Assembly (NCBI GenBank): GCA_004794655.1
Contig: SMMW01000033.1
Coordinates: 1,429,501-1,493,500, forward strand
Reading direction: 5' to 3'
Source: Marisa cornuarietis
Lineage: Eukaryota > Mollusca > Gastropoda > Architaenioglossa > Ampullariidae
DNA length: 64,000 bases
Below, in pieces: positions 51,279 through 64,000 of this stretch; position 1 is the first letter of the stretch, and the number at the start of each line of letters is the position of its first letter. The notes under the pieces were generated by a model. It ran no database searches. It was not told the origin of the DNA and saw only the letters and a list, made by a program, of their open reading frames with translations. Both the position numbers and the translations under genes were made by a program.

Positions 51279-54200
51279 TTACTTTTTCTCATAGCTGTAG
51301 AACCCCTCTCCAGTTTTTGTTCCAAGTTTTTTCTCAGACACTAATTTGTTCAGCAACTCACTAGGTTTGAAAAGTGGATTGTCTGGAAACTTGGCTGCCC
51401 AACCTGCATAGAGGAAATTGATTAAATGTCAAGTGACATCAGCTAAAAAAGCAATAAAGTGGTTTGATTGCCTTCATCTGTCACAAATTTCTGTTCATTC
51501 TAGGAAACCTTTTGTGGCTGTTCAAAATAAATAGTTTTTTTTTTAAATATAAACTTTGTGTCCAACCATCTCAAAGATAATGACCTAAGGGACAAATGGC
51601 CTGGATGGCAAACTTGGTATATATTCTCAAAACAAAAAAAAACTGTCCTGGCCATTGAGCTTTAGTCTGTATCAAAATACATGGATGAAAGGACAAGCCA
51701 TCATTACATCATGTGATCTGGGTTGAGGCAATTGGATATGGGTGCACATGAATGTAAGAATGAAATTGTCAACTGTGCTTTTACATCAGTTAAAATTCCC
51801 GACAGAAAAGTGCTGTCACCAACTTGTCTTTTCTATCACATACCATCGATGATGAATTTGGTTGTATCTAGGCCCACATAATCCGCCAGCTCAAATGGGC
51901 CCATGGGATACCCTGCTCCCAATTTCATTGCAGTGTCAATGTCCTGGGCACTTGCATCACCTGCAAACCAAAATAAACTGCTTGTTTTACAAATTATTTT
52001 TCTAATCAGGTTTTTATTTCATAGCTAAATACTACTTCAATACTTGCTGTATGTGGATGAAAAACTTTTTAATCCAAGGTCAAATCATGCTATTAAAATT
52101 AAAATTTGAGTCCCTTTTTATTTAACTGCACCAACGTTTTTTTTTTAAATGAAGATAAGCTGTTCTTCCCCACCCCTCTACTTACTCCAGCTATAGTTGG
52201 CAACTGCAAATATTCTGTAGTGGACTAGTTGGTTGATATTCTTTAGGTTTAGTCTTCATCACAAAGTATACCATAAACATTTTCAATAGTATCTGCTGTA
52301 AACTCCAACAAAAACTGCTCACCTCTTTCGAGCATTCTTACTGCCTCCATCATATATGGCACCAAAAGACGATTGACAATAAAACCTGGAGTATCCTGAT
52401 GTGAATTTTTAAAAAATATATTTTCCAGAGAGATCACCATAAAACGTTTAAACTATAGATTTAGTTACCTTAACCATACACACAGGTTCATATCCATACA
52501 ATGTTAGAAAGAAAAGTACTCATGAAAGACAAAAACAGATCTAGAGGAGCAGATACTGGAAGAATAACATCGATTAAGACAAAAAGTACATCAAAAGCAG
52601 AATGATTCTTTTAAGTTTTTTAAATCCATTAGGTTTACAAAACAAAAAATCTACAATGCAGCTTAATATGGTAAAAAACTTTAACGGCCAACAGAATTCA
52701 CACAGCATAGACACGAACCAGAGAACACATAAATCAGACTTTGTGATAAATACCAACTTTGCATTCAACTGTGGTTTTTCCCAGAGCTTTGCCAAAATTG
52801 ACAAGTTGCTGGAAAGTCTCAGTGCTGGTTTCTGGGATCTTCACAACCTACACACACAAGAGGGAGAGATTATGTGTTATAATCTATGTAATCAATTATA
52901 GTGCGGAATAAAAAATTGTAATTGTCATGTGATCATTTTACGTGGGACAAAAATTGCCCACAATTTAAGGTCTAGATAGACTGTGTCCCCATCCAGAGAC
53001 CACTTTGGTAATTAAAAGAGCTTTGTGTACAGGCTTTTAGGGAAATGTTATACAGGGTAGAGGGCCTTAAGTAGCTATCGTGAGGCAAGCATAAACAGCT
53101 GCCCAGAAGAGATGGGAATGAAATCTAAGGATTATAAACTGTCTTGGCAGTGCATGATGGCTAGACGGAAAGTTCACCCTGCCACCAGTAGGTGGGGTTA
53201 AGGCTAGTCAGATGAGGTGTGGTCTTTTGTCCTTCCTAGGGCCCTTTTTAGATAAGCCAGATATATAATTAGCATAACTTGTATGTTAATAAACCTTATC
53301 TTGTTATACTTTAATTCACATCATAAAGTGTTTTTTTTCAGGAAGAGCTGGGGTAGGAACTTATAACCAGTGTGGCAAGATTTAAGTGATTGACTTGTGA
53401 ACATTATTATACATAAGTGATAATAGTTATGCCATAACTGTTCATGCCCTGTACTTTAAATAAATTACTGTGTCTAAAGCATTAAAAGTTAAAGGGCTAA
53501 GCTGAACCTCATTTTCCCTTTACCTGCTTTCACTTCCGCTAAAGGATCCCATTCTCTTAAGGGTGTACAGAGGAAGTTTCTCAGTGGGCTTCAAAAAACA
53601 TGGCTGGTAAGCCTCCCCTAAGTTGACGGACCCCTTTGCAGTGAGGACTGGAGTAAGGCAAGGTTGCATGCTCTCGCCGACAATCTTCCTAATGGTCATA
53701 GACTGGATCATGAGAAGAACAACCTCTAACAGCAACACAGGCATTCAATGGACCTTTGCCATGCAACTTGAGGATCTCGACTTTGCAGATGACATCAGCC
53801 TGCTGTCCCACAAGCAACAACATGCACAGACAAAGCTCACTTGGCTCTCAGAAGAAGCAGCGACAACTGGCCTGACAGGCAACATCAAGAAGACAGAGGT
53901 AATGAGGGTCAACAACAAGCAAGAAGCCCTACTTCAACTACACAGGGAATGTATTACAGAGACTGACTGCTTCACCTACCTAGGCAGCATAGTCACCAAA
54001 GATGGAGGTGCAGATGAAGATGTAAGAAGCAGAATAAATAAAGCCAGGCAAGTATTCCATATCCTGCGACCCGTCTGGAATTCCAAGGCATTATCTCAGC
54101 ACACCAAGATCTGTATCTTTGATACAAACGTAAAATCTGTCCTATATGGGTCTGAGACATGGGGTGTGACGAACACCATCATCAACAAGATTCAAACATT

Positions 54201-56346
54201 CATCAACAGATGTCTGCACCACATTTTCAACATCAGATGGCCCGAGAAGATCTCCAGTGCATACCTGTGAGAGAAAGCCAACCAAAAACCTGCCAGCCAA
54301 GACATCAAGAAGCAAAAGTGGAGCTGGATCGGTCACACCCGGTGAAAGCCGGCCGAAAATCTAACACAAGCTCTGGACTGGAACCCACAGGGGAGATGCA
54401 GGGTTGGGAGACCCAGACAGACGTGGAGAAGATCGGTCCACGGCGAGGCAGAAGCAGCTGGAATGACATCGGCCAAACTGGGGAGGGGGGCCCAGAACCG
54501 GGTTCACGGGCGTGGTGTAGTTGCGGCCCTATGCTCCACTGGGGGCGAAAAGGTATAGAAGAAGAAGCCTCCCCTAGGTCCGAAAAAAGAATTTTAAAAT
54601 TTGCCTTTTCTATCTCAAAAGAATGTTTTCCTCTGATCATAGAATCCCTGCAACCTTTTTGGGAAACTGACAACCAGACATTTAACCATTGGTAAAACTA
54701 CTAAAATAAATTGTGCAAATTACCTCCACCAGCAACATCATAGGAACTGGGTTAAAGAAATGGAGACCTCCAAAGCGATCACGGCGCTGTGTTGCAGATG
54801 CAATTTCTCCAATCGAAAGGGAAGAAGTGTTGCTGGCAAAAATGGTGTGACTGGATAAAAGAAATGTATGGGGAAGGAAACATTTATGTGAAAATTTTAA
54901 GACATGAAGGTATATATATATATACACAAACATGAGATATGCAAGTCACAAAATATTTGTGATAAAACTATCATTTTGTTTTTATGCTTAAGCTTTCATC
55001 TTCATTGTGTTTTCACACACACTTTCTCAATTACTTAGTAATCTTCAAACAGCTTGTGTCTCTCAACACCCCAAAATCTTTTTTTAATATCAATGTGTTG
55101 TTTCTGCAAGAAAGTGTGGTCTGAATATCTCCTCCTCTTTACTCATTCTTGAACAACAGCATAAATGAAAGGAATATGTGCTTTAAAAACGCCGCTATAT
55201 CAAGAGACTAAGTGCACCTTGGGGCTGCAGCATCCATTGCTGCAAAAAGTTTCTGTTTTATCTCCAAATTCTCTACAATGGCCTCTATCACCAGGTCTGA
55301 TTTTTTGGAAGCTGTCACTGGGTTTATGCTTATCTGTATGCGACTCATCGCATCTGACACGTATGATGACTGTGCCTGTAAAAGAAAATAATTTTGTTAT
55401 AATCATTTTTAAACTACATATTAATCAATTAAGGGTAAAGTACACATCAATGTGAAAGTTATTTAAAATGCATATAAATAAAAACTCCACATTTACATAC
55501 AAAGAAATGTTTATGTAAACAAACTTCGCATTCTAAACTCATTATCAACATTATTTTGAAGTTAAGAAGGTAACAAACTTAGGGGTATTTTCAAATACAC
55601 AAAAGCAGCAATACAAATGGGTTTTCAAATACTTTAGTAGCAACCTTTTCACTGTCTGCAAATTTTTTCTTTGCTATACGCCCCAGGCTTCTCTCAATGG
55701 CTGCCTTGGACCTGGATAAGATATCATCTGTCTCATCCACCATGGTAACATTATGGCCTGTTGCTGCTGCAACCTGTTGTTCATATACACATATATATAT
55801 ATAATACACACACATATCACTCAATTGTTTTATATAAAAATTGGTGCAGGAAAAACATGTTCCTGCTTTACTTTTTAAAATGTTCGATCTCCTTAAAGGA
55901 CATGTAAACAACCAAGAATATGCTGACGTAAACACGTCTGTGCCATTGGGTATGGTGAGACTGATAAAAGTAACTGCAAACTAAAACTGTTTCGTGCACA
56001 ATACTAGAAGTTAAGGAACGTGAAAGACTGTATTAAACATCATATGCTCTTATAAACAGCCTACATCTAACTACAAAATAATTAGAGCATGTTTAACAAA
56101 GACGTCGCAGTTTGCTCTCAGTGGAGGACAAAGTCCAGCCCAAGTTCAAGTTGTTTACAAGCAAACCTGCATTGTTTGTGCTGCCTTTTGGAGCAAGAAT
56201 TAAGTACAGGTCGACGATAATAAATTCACCTGAGCAATTCCAGAGCCCATCAGACCGCCGCCGATTACTGTCACATTCTTGATGACAGTTTTCAGAGCTG
56301 AACTCGTCGAAAACGCTCGGGAATACACCTTACAGATATGCGCCAT
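51279..56346 (-). CDS. HADH: Mitochondrial short-chain L-3-hydroxyacyl-CoA dehydrogenase, complete, 8 coding exons
   Basis: Minus-strand exons in order: 56346-56230, 55773-55645, 55375-55218, 54850-54724, 52847-52758, 52395-52323, 51960-51844 and 51403-51279 (TAA stop). Intron phases are 0,0,2,0,0,1,1 and all introns are GT-AG. The product is 311 aa; human is 314. The N-terminus ([19 protein letters not shown]) is basic and hydroxylated, as expected of a mitochondrial presequence. The NAD-binding glycine motif [11 protein letters not shown] follows at about residues 28-38. By alignment with the human enzyme the active-site residues are Ser144 (NTSSL), His165 (LHFFNP), Glu177 (last codon of exon 4) and Asn215 (FIVNRLL). 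The C-terminal dimerisation domain includes [11 protein letters not shown] and ends [10 protein letters not shown]. Known for the family: it catalyses the NAD-dependent third step of matrix fatty-acid beta-oxidation on short and medium chains. Several donors are weak beyond GT (GTTGCT after exon 2, GTTGGT after exon 5), but the frame and protein alignment fix them. Intron 4 (1,876 bp) carries a LINE insertion. Confidence 0.97.
53609..53623. repeat. Left target-site duplication of the intronic LINE
   Basis: The 15-bp sequence AAGCCTCCCCTAAGT is repeated with one mismatch just after the LINE tail at 54565-54579. It marks the 5' truncation point of the insertion. Confidence 0.8.
53623..54564 (+). 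mobile_element. 5'-truncated RTE/BovB-like LINE with target-site duplication, inside HADH intron 4
   Basis: An open frame at 53623-54270 encodes the C-terminal half of a reverse transcriptase. It includes [25 protein letters not shown] (the FADD form of the catalytic YxDD box), [13 protein letters not shown], an [13 protein letters not shown] stretch and INRCLHHIF. The same frame continues past TGA codons at 54268-54270 and near 54342 into a recognisable C-terminal tail ([26 protein letters not shown]), so the copy is dead. A short GAAGAAG-type 3' tail follows a TAG at about 54556. The flanks AAGCCTCCCCTAAGT (53609-53623) and AAGCCTCCCCTAGGT (54565-54579) match at 14 of 15 bases and look like a target-site duplication. 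Clade assignment from motif style only. It lies antisense to HADH. Confidence 0.9.
54565..54579. repeat. Right target-site duplication of the intronic LINE
   Basis: AAGCCTCCCCTAGGT lies directly after the GAAG-rich LINE tail and matches the left copy at 53609-53623 at 14 of 15 positions. Confidence 0.8.
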
Positions 56347-56626
56347 CGTTCTGCTTAACACGCTGCCTGCACTGTTTCTGTTCTAATCTTAGATGCGCAT
56401 CCAACAGGGAGCAAGGTGTGTTCGCTAGGAAAGATTTCATTCGTTGAATGAGCAGGGGTCATGGTTTAAACATACGGGGAGTGGGAGAGATCTGCAGAAA
56501 AGTGTAGACCTGAAAAGGTTGACTTTTGTGATTTAATCAACGTGAGAGCTCGAGCATCGTCTGTTCGATCCTTTGCTTCCTGTGTTGTTTCTTTATTCTT
56601 TTCTCTTATTCAGGAGCTATATGGTG

Positions 56627-56662
<36 letters not shown>

Positions 56663-59600
56663 ATGTAGTGTGTTTTTTAGCAATGTACGTGTTTGCGGTG
56701 AGACATGCATCGTTTAATTGTTGACATTGCAGGACACAATTAAAGAACAACACTGCGATTTTAAATAGTCCTTCGCCATGCAACATTGTTACGTGTTGGC
56801 AGGCCACCACGAGCATAATTATAGATTCTGCATCCAAGTATTATGCATCTGCATATTTCACACAGCATGCATGCAGGTGTAGAAAACATAGATCGAGCCA
56901 CAAATATATATATATATATACGCACACGATAAATAGGAAGAAGCTCGATCGCGTACTGTTGTAGAAATGGCAAAGAATTAATTAATCCGATTCACATTAG
57001 ATCATGTATTAAAGAAGGTGCAAAAGGCAGCCTTTACAGGCCTACAATCAATCGACGGGTCAAAAACAGTTCCAGGGTCAAGGCTCTTTACTCCAACGTT
57101 TTCGTTTGACCACGAACGTTGATCTACGCTCATGGTTTGACCTTTTTTTGGCGGTCACGTGCGCTGCGTGCTGAAGACGATTCGCTGCTCGCTGTCTTTG
57201 ATATATCGCTGTCAGCGTACCATCAATTAAAGCGCAAGTTTGAATTTCAATAAATCAAAACAAAAAGCATCAGGAAGTGGAAAGAACATACTATGATGAT
57301 CTCATCTCAGGACACCCTCGACATGTGCTAGCTGGCTGTTCGCTCGATCTTTTTCTCCGGTTCCTCTGCCACCCCCCCCCCACCCCCCGCTTACGGAAAA
57401 TGCAAAATCACAATTAAAAGAGCGAAAGAAAATTGTGTTGTCCGTAATTGTCACGCAGCAGAACACACACGAAGATCCGTGAAGCTAAGCGATACACCAG
57501 AGAACACACTGTGGTTTAGGAAAAAAGCAGGGTCTTTTGTGGACTCCAAGGTTGGCTATAAGTGCGGGTGTAAAGTAGAAGATAAAAAAAAGAACGCGAA
57601 GTATAAGATAACGCACCCGACTAACGATCGAGAGCTAGCCTTGGGTCCTCTTCCCTGGACCTTCTCTTAACTTTCGTCCTCTTCCCTGGAACCCTAAAGA
57701 GGAACGGACTGATTTGGCGCTAGGGCCGTGTAGTGTCGTCAGTCCGGCTACTAATTAATTTGCAACAATGTGCGAAACGTACAGACATAATCGATCATTT
57801 GATTTAAGCCACCAAAATGAGTAAACCAGAGGACTTTTTTAAAACAAAGAAACGATTCTGAAGAGAATATCACTTTTACGTAAAATTGTGAGATTTCTTT
57901 CTCTGGTTGTACACCAGACACTGCCCCCCAGATTTGCCAAAACTTTTTGGCCATTTTGAGACATTAGCATATTAGGAAATGTCAACATGTTATTTATCCA
58001 CTCTCAGTGATTTTTCATAAAAAAAACATCTAGAAATATGTAAATTTTTTCAATAAACACCAGTCATTGCACTTTCAAAATCCTATACTTAATTGCATGT
58101 TTTGTTCATAATTTTTAGTGTTTTGGTTACAGTTTATTTACTTCAAATCCCTATAACTTTATATTAAGATGTGATATAGACTTGAAATTTGGAGTTTTTT
58201 ATGCATATTTAAACATTTCTATGAAGGTGTTTAAAAAAAGATTTAGTAATTTAGTAGTTATACTGTTTTAAATCAAACTTTCCTAAATTTTAACACATCG
58301 TTTTTACAAAAAATTCATAAAAAAAAATAACTAACTTGATTTTGGTAATTTCCCGTCACACAATTGTAGATCTTTCTTTTAGTTATCTATGTGCAAAAGA
58401 ATTTTGAGCCTACTCACAAAAATCACGGAGTTATTAAGCTTTTTAGTTTGTTTTGGCGCCATTTTGGATCGTTTCCATGGCAACCGATAATGTGACAAGT
58501 CTACTAAAAGCGTTTGGGCAAAATAGTTGATATAAAAAATAGCGATATCTTGTAAAACGTAATTTTTTTTGGACAGTGTCATGCCTTGATTGCCTCCAGT
58601 AGTCTTTTATAAGACATATTTATCCCAGAGGGTAATTTAAATTAGAGGCAGCTCTCTATGAAAGCACAGCAATACCCCATTCATATCCACTGCACCAAAT
58701 CGACTCTCATACCTTCAGGGTTCAGGTTTACATAGGAGCCATTCATTTGCACACAGTATGTTCAGAAGTCGCACAACCGAAACAACGAATTATAGGGCAG
58801 CCTCAATCTTACGACAAATTCGAGACACAAAAATATTTTTTGCCATTTATGCATGTGTAGAACTCGAACAATTCATGGTGCTCTTTTCACTTGTGTCATT
58901 GGTGATCGATTCTTTTTTTTTGGGGGGGGGGCATGGATCGACTTGACTGTCAGCATTGGAACGATATGGTTTTTACATGGGTTGACTTGGCCTTGGCAGG
59001 GATCAAAGTTGTCGGTTCTATGTGACCACATACATGTATAGGAATATATAATGTAATACAAGTTCGTTAATGTGACCGGAGAGAAACCCTTGGCTTAAAT
59101 GTTTCTCTCTTTTTCCCCCGTAAATATTGTCGAGTGAATGCGCCAGGGTCGATGTGGTTTGGTGGGTCATCTTCTGTAGAGTCCTTTCGTGGGTTTCACA
59201 CAAAGGTTCTATTCAATCTACCCACTCAAGTTTCACGTTCTTCGTCATTATGTCAACTTGTTATTTACATAGTTGTTTTCTCCTACGAATAATACTTCCA
59301 AAAAAAAAACTTCATAGGTACCTTGTATGCTATTGTTTTATTTTTACTGTTTACTTATCACTAGAAGTCTACTTTCATGGACCACTCCAAATCTAAACGT
59401 TTTGTAAAGGCTATCAGTACATCTAAAGAATTGTTTTATTTGCCAAGTGAGGTTGCACAATATCTTAAAGATGGTGTCACTTACTCAACAAATACCAATC
59501 ACACACACACTCCCAGATGCCAACACCACTATAGTTATGTACACCTAAAAAATGAAACGCAAAAGAAAATTCCTTTCTTTGTGTCTACACGTGTGGCGCA

Positions 59601-60028
59601 CACTGCTTCCAGTACCTTTCAGCTTCACCACTGAGTGCATGCACAGACACAGCCAAGCACATGCATGCAAAGACACACTACATACAGTGCCCACAGAGTT
59701 CAAGAAGACATTCAATGTTCAGTCCTAATTTGTGCCACAGCGGATAAATAAAAAATATATAAAGAAATTTGCATGGATCATGGGGGATAACTGAGATTAA
59801 GAATGCAAGCAACAACCTTTTCCCATCTACATACATTGACGCACACACTGAAACATACAGATGCGTGCAGAGAGGTTTGTACACAGGTCAGATCCCCTAT
59901 GTTCTGAATAGAAACATCAAGATTATTTAGAAATTGGATTCACAGCCAAAGACAGTGGTGTTGGCATACTACTGTAGGAAGATGTGCAACAAATTAAATA
60001 AATACCTAACATCCATACTTCTGTATAT
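56347..60028. other. HADH upstream region and AT-rich intergenic DNA
   Basis: The first few hundred bases must hold the HADH promoter, but I see no clear TATA box or CpG island. The interval 57750-58620 is strongly AT-rich with long A and T runs and may be a decayed repeat. Frames are short and anonymous. Confidence 0.5.
56631..56660. repeat. (TG)15 microsatellite upstream of HADH
   Basis: Perfect TG units about 285 bp upstream of the HADH start codon. Confidence 0.95.
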
Positions 60029-60105
60029 TATAATAATGATAAAGTGGATTTATACAGCACATTTCTCAACTGCTGAGTAGACTCAATGCATAAAAGTGTC
60101 AAAAA
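60029..60105 (-). mobile_element. LINE 3' end, same family as at 46.9 kb
   Basis: TTATAATAATGATAAAGTGG followed by ATTTATACAGCACATTTCTC and a GTAGACTCAATGCA segment aligns base by base, with substitutions, to 46919-46995. Both are minus-strand 3' ends with TAA-type tails. No coding remnant adjoins it. Confidence 0.6.
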
Positions 60106-63100
60106 ATTCAAAATAAATAGCACATCTTCAAACACAGATATACAGATATATAGCAACAGACAGAAATAGAAAAGAATATACTAATATGAACCTTCAAACT
60201 AAAGAATAAATGAAAATAAGTTGTCTAACAAAAAACAATCATGTTTGTGCACCCTTGTGATATGTTCTCTGGATACATATTGCCATTTTTGCTTAGTAAA
60301 AATGGTGGCTGAACTTGTTCACATGCTTCTGTTCATAATAGGCATCTGAGCTTGCATATGTATAGTGTTCAAACGTATAGCTGTTGGTAATATTTGACAT
60401 TAATAGCTATGTGTGCCATCGGTGATCAATTGGTCTTTAGGGCCTGGGGTGATTCAGCTTTTGGTGTTGGGAAGATATGGTCATGAAGGAGATATTTGAC
60501 TCAGGCATGGGGTGATATGGTCTTGGGGAAAAATGACCAGTGACTGCACACACACATGCACTGAATAATGAATTATAATAATGAATTCAAAGTAGAAAAT
60601 TTACTCACACATTTAAGATAAACACAACTAAATAACATTGCATTAATTCAATACTAAGAACATGATCCCTGCACTCACCTCCCACCCATAGCCACATCCC
60701 ACCACTGCCCAGAAACGTGTTAATTCCATTGTTATACTAAATTAAGAAACTTGAGGTTTATTCCATATTTAAAAATAAAAATATCAATTTAAAGGAAATG
60801 CAGAAGACACAACAGAAACATTATCAGATGACAATGAAACACTTGATCCACTCCAACAGGCAACCCACAATTTCTTGGTACCTGACCATCTTTGTCTCAA
60901 ACTTATTAGTCCATCCTCATCAGCCCTTTTCCTTTTAATTCTACCATCTCTATCTTTCCCTCACTTAAAACAGACTGCACTCATGCAAACCAGTTATACT
61001 TTTGTTGGATCGAAAACACACATAAAAGACTTTCAAGCCAAAAAATATTCATAAAGTCAACTTCTTTCAGTTGAATTCTTTCACCATCAACATAAAAAAT
61101 GTCTCATAAAAAAGATATTAAGAAATCCTCCTATTTTAGGACACTGTAGATTTAAACAGGCTTAGATTTATGTAGGAAAGAAGGTAACTTTACCCCATTG
61201 TTAACAAACCAATTACAAGGCTTATCTTTTGTCATTCTCAATATTATGCTGTAAGAAATTCAGCTGATGCTGTTCTACTCTACCAATAATAATTCTTTGT
61301 CATCAGTGGCAAAGTAAATTTTTAAATGACACACTACAGCATTTTTACACTCAAAATCACCTGTAAAGACTCAATTGTTGGCACAATTTAGCTTTCTTCT
61401 GACGAAGTACAACCAACAGCATCAGGAAAAAGAAAAAGATTAACAAAATATCAACAAGTTCTTTACTTAGCACCCTTGGACATAGAAAAACAACAGGCAT
61501 ATGAAATGCTAAACCTTGTTTCATATTCTCCCTATTTTCATAAATTACATATAAGAATCCAATAAATGTTCCTCAAACAAAAGCCTTACCTAATAATATT
61601 TTAAAAGAGTGCTCAGTATGTTTCATCCAGACTTAATGGTATACAGTGAATGAGCAAACAATATGAGCAAAGACAAAGCCCTCAACATTTCGATACAAGA
61701 TGACTGCAGCAAACAAAGATACTAGAAACAAAAATTCCTTTTTTTTCAGTAACTTTAACAAAAACTCACCATTTGAAAAGGCAACTTTTTATGTTGTCAT
61801 CGACTCTTACACAGTGAAAAAAACAAATTTCCAAACTTATGTAGCTCAATTACTTGTTTTACAACTAGTGTGAGTCTTCTTCTAGGACAAACAATTTTAT
61901 CAGTGCATAAATAAAATGCATGCTGGAACCATGTAACCCTGATTCCTAATCTTATGAACCTATTTTACTCTTTAAATTAATACTGTGCTTAATGGCCAAC
62001 TTGTTATAAGGGATACTGTGTTTGGCAGATCCACCGAGATTATATTCTTTCAATTGTAAGCCATCTTTTATGTACACATTTTAACTATGTTATCTTTAAA
62101 ACTATACTTTCCTTAATATTTTGTGTCAAGAATATTAACTTCAACCAAAACCAGTATGCCTTAGAGGCTAACACAAACTTTACTTCTTGAAATGAAGGTT
62201 TCATAAATCTTAAACTGTTCTCTTCCATTTACTCCTTCCATTTAAAAGAACTTCAAATCAAAACATTCATGCACATGCTACAGTGCTGGTATGGTATATT
62301 TTATGTCTACAGAATTTTGCTGGTTGTTTTACTTGTGGCATTACAGAGACTAACCATTTCATTTGTAAAATTTGCATATTTAATGGGTTAAAATTATTTC
62401 TGGGTTATGCTTTAACATAAAATTCAGTGTCTGTGATGCCAACTATGTGAGGACAAAAATCCCAGGAAAAAAACTTCATAAATACCACCTAAGACAAACT
62501 CTTTCATTCCTTCATTTGTGACTAATCACAGTTCTGCTTTTGCTAAAGGGTGAAAATATAGTGTAAACTGAACTGGCATATAAAATGCCAGAAATCATGC
62601 ATAGCTGATGCAACCAGATGTCAGTAAACCTATTTAGAAACATGTTAACTGGTATCACAGACACTAGTTTCACTGCTTCTAGAACAAAAAATAAATATAT
62701 ATAGATATATCACTAAGGATACCAAACCTGTCATTAACATACTGAAGATTTTCACAGCCAGAGTGTTTGAAACAGGAGGTAAGGTTACCTGTGTGAGATT
62801 CACAGATAAATAGCTCCTCTATACTCACAGATAAACAGTTCCTTTATTAAAATAAGACAAAGTTCAAAAAGTACAACATTCAAGTGAACTTAGGTAAGAC
62901 CAAGTGATAAGATTCTTCAATCCCTCAGCCCTACCTCTTCTCTTTTGGAATGCAATTCTGATCAATATTGATGTATGTCTGCAACTCACCACCAAAAACT
63001 ACTGCTATTCCTTGTGGCATTATCTTCAAATTTTACTTTGCTTTCATTTGAAACCTGCTCTAGAAAAAGACACTTCATTTTAATTTTTAATCTTTTCCTT

Positions 63101-64000
63101 TTTATTCCTTAAAGTTTCTCATAAAGCATAAATTGCTGAAAATGCCCAGGGTGTTTGAATTTCCCGTCTCTAGTGCTTTAAGATTCTCTTGAATACAATT
63201 TTTTTAACATCCATCTAAATGCTTCTCCATCTTTTCAAACATAGCATGCCATCCAGCTAATTGTTAATTTAGTACCCCAGTTATACAAGTACTTCTACCT
63301 CAACTATGGTTTATACACATTCATAGCCAGCACAACCACATAAATAAAGAACAACAGCACAGTGAAATACTCCTGGGAAAGTCACAAACCAAACCATGAT
63401 GCAAATGCATAAAAAAGTGAGACAGTTTACAAGCAAGAACATGACACCAATAACTATAATGCAGTGAGAAGACATGGAGGTGCCAAAGCCACAATGTCAG
63501 ACCCTCAGAATCTCTCAAAATGCTGTTTGGCACGACTCTCTGATGTGGTCTTATTTTATAAGCAACTTTTGATGGTTTAAGATGGGTTAGGCACACAATA
63601 AATTCTGACAAGTTTTTTTTTAAAGTTGGTATTAAATATTCCATACAAAATCAGTGAGACAGTCCAGAAAACACAAAAATAAAAAAAGCTATTGTTATTC
63701 ATAATTCCTGTGGGTAATCTCATTAATGGAAGCCACGAGAAATATTAGCAGCATATAGGAAGAACAAAAAAGTGCGGAATTCCATCAGAAGTGGAGACTG
63801 AAGTTCCTATGGCAGTAAGTTACAGTCTAACTTCATTTATCGTAAATTACATCAAAATATCATTTTGGCTTGGTTTAAACGAGTTCACATTCTCTTTTAC
63901 TGTAATGTCAAAGTGAAAACTTTTTTTATATAGCTTTAATAACAGTTTGATGAAACTTTGATGATGGAACAAAATATGAAAATAAAATGAAATAAAATAT
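60106..64000. other. AT-rich stretch without recognised genes
   Basis: Nearly 3.9 kb with only one frame above 100 aa (63321-63644, minus, anonymous) and few simple repeats. The texture resembles long untranslated or intronic sequence of a gene lying beyond the window, but nothing in it proves this. Confidence 0.45.

Noticed and set aside
55629..55644. Later donor for HADH exon 2 (GTATTTG)
   Set aside because: It would add residues absent from the family and break the phase-0 join; the donor at 55644 keeps the alignment continuous.

Overview
The window is nuclear DNA of an animal: spliced genes with GT-AG introns, long (AC)n/(GT)n microsatellites, decayed non-LTR retrotransposons, small inverted-repeat elements and long gene-free stretches. 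The two genes, read against the human proteins, and the style of LINE remnants (CR1/L2-like 3' ends ending in TAA repeats, an RTE/BovB-like reverse transcriptase) suggest a lophotrochozoan, most likely a gastropod mollusc. That placement is an inference and was not tested by any search.

Layout. About 1-47.4 kb shows no gene I can recognise. It holds microsatellites, a 255-bp MITE with target-site duplication (2.3-2.6 kb), a CR1/L2-like LINE 3' remnant on the minus strand (6.8-7.4 kb), a 119-bp TTAA-flanked hairpin (16.2 kb), a ~490-bp polypyrimidine tract (31.9-32.4 kb), another LINE 3' end (33.3-33.5 kb), a TG...CA LTR-like element inside a 100-bp direct repeat (37.2-38.3 kb) and a reverse transcriptase relic (40.8-41.1 kb). 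Two diverged copies of a ~1.5-kb non-coding sequence lie in opposite orientation at 13.5-15.1 kb and 45.1-46.5 kb, with a ~30-kb spacer.

From 47.5 to 56.4 kb are two complete convergent housekeeping genes. RFC5 (plus strand, 3 coding exons, 328 aa) is a small subunit of the replication factor C clamp loader. HADH (minus strand, 8 coding exons, 311 aa) is mitochondrial short-chain L-3-hydroxyacyl-CoA dehydrogenase. Their stop codons are 1.4 kb apart and their candidate poly(A) signals about 190 bp apart, so they are tail to tail. Intron 4 of HADH carries a 5'-truncated RTE-like LINE in antisense orientation, bounded by a 15-bp target-site duplication. They act in different pathways (nuclear DNA replication; mitochondrial beta-oxidation), and I see no functional link beyond adjacency.

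From 56.4 to 64 kb there is AT-rich, apparently non-coding DNA with one more LINE 3' end. I found no rRNA, tRNA, CRISPR array, prokaryotic operon or defence system, and nothing that amounts to a new multi-gene system. The most interesting unexplained structures are the inverted 1.5-kb repeat pair, the 889-bp element in its 100-bp repeat, and the small inverted-repeat elements.
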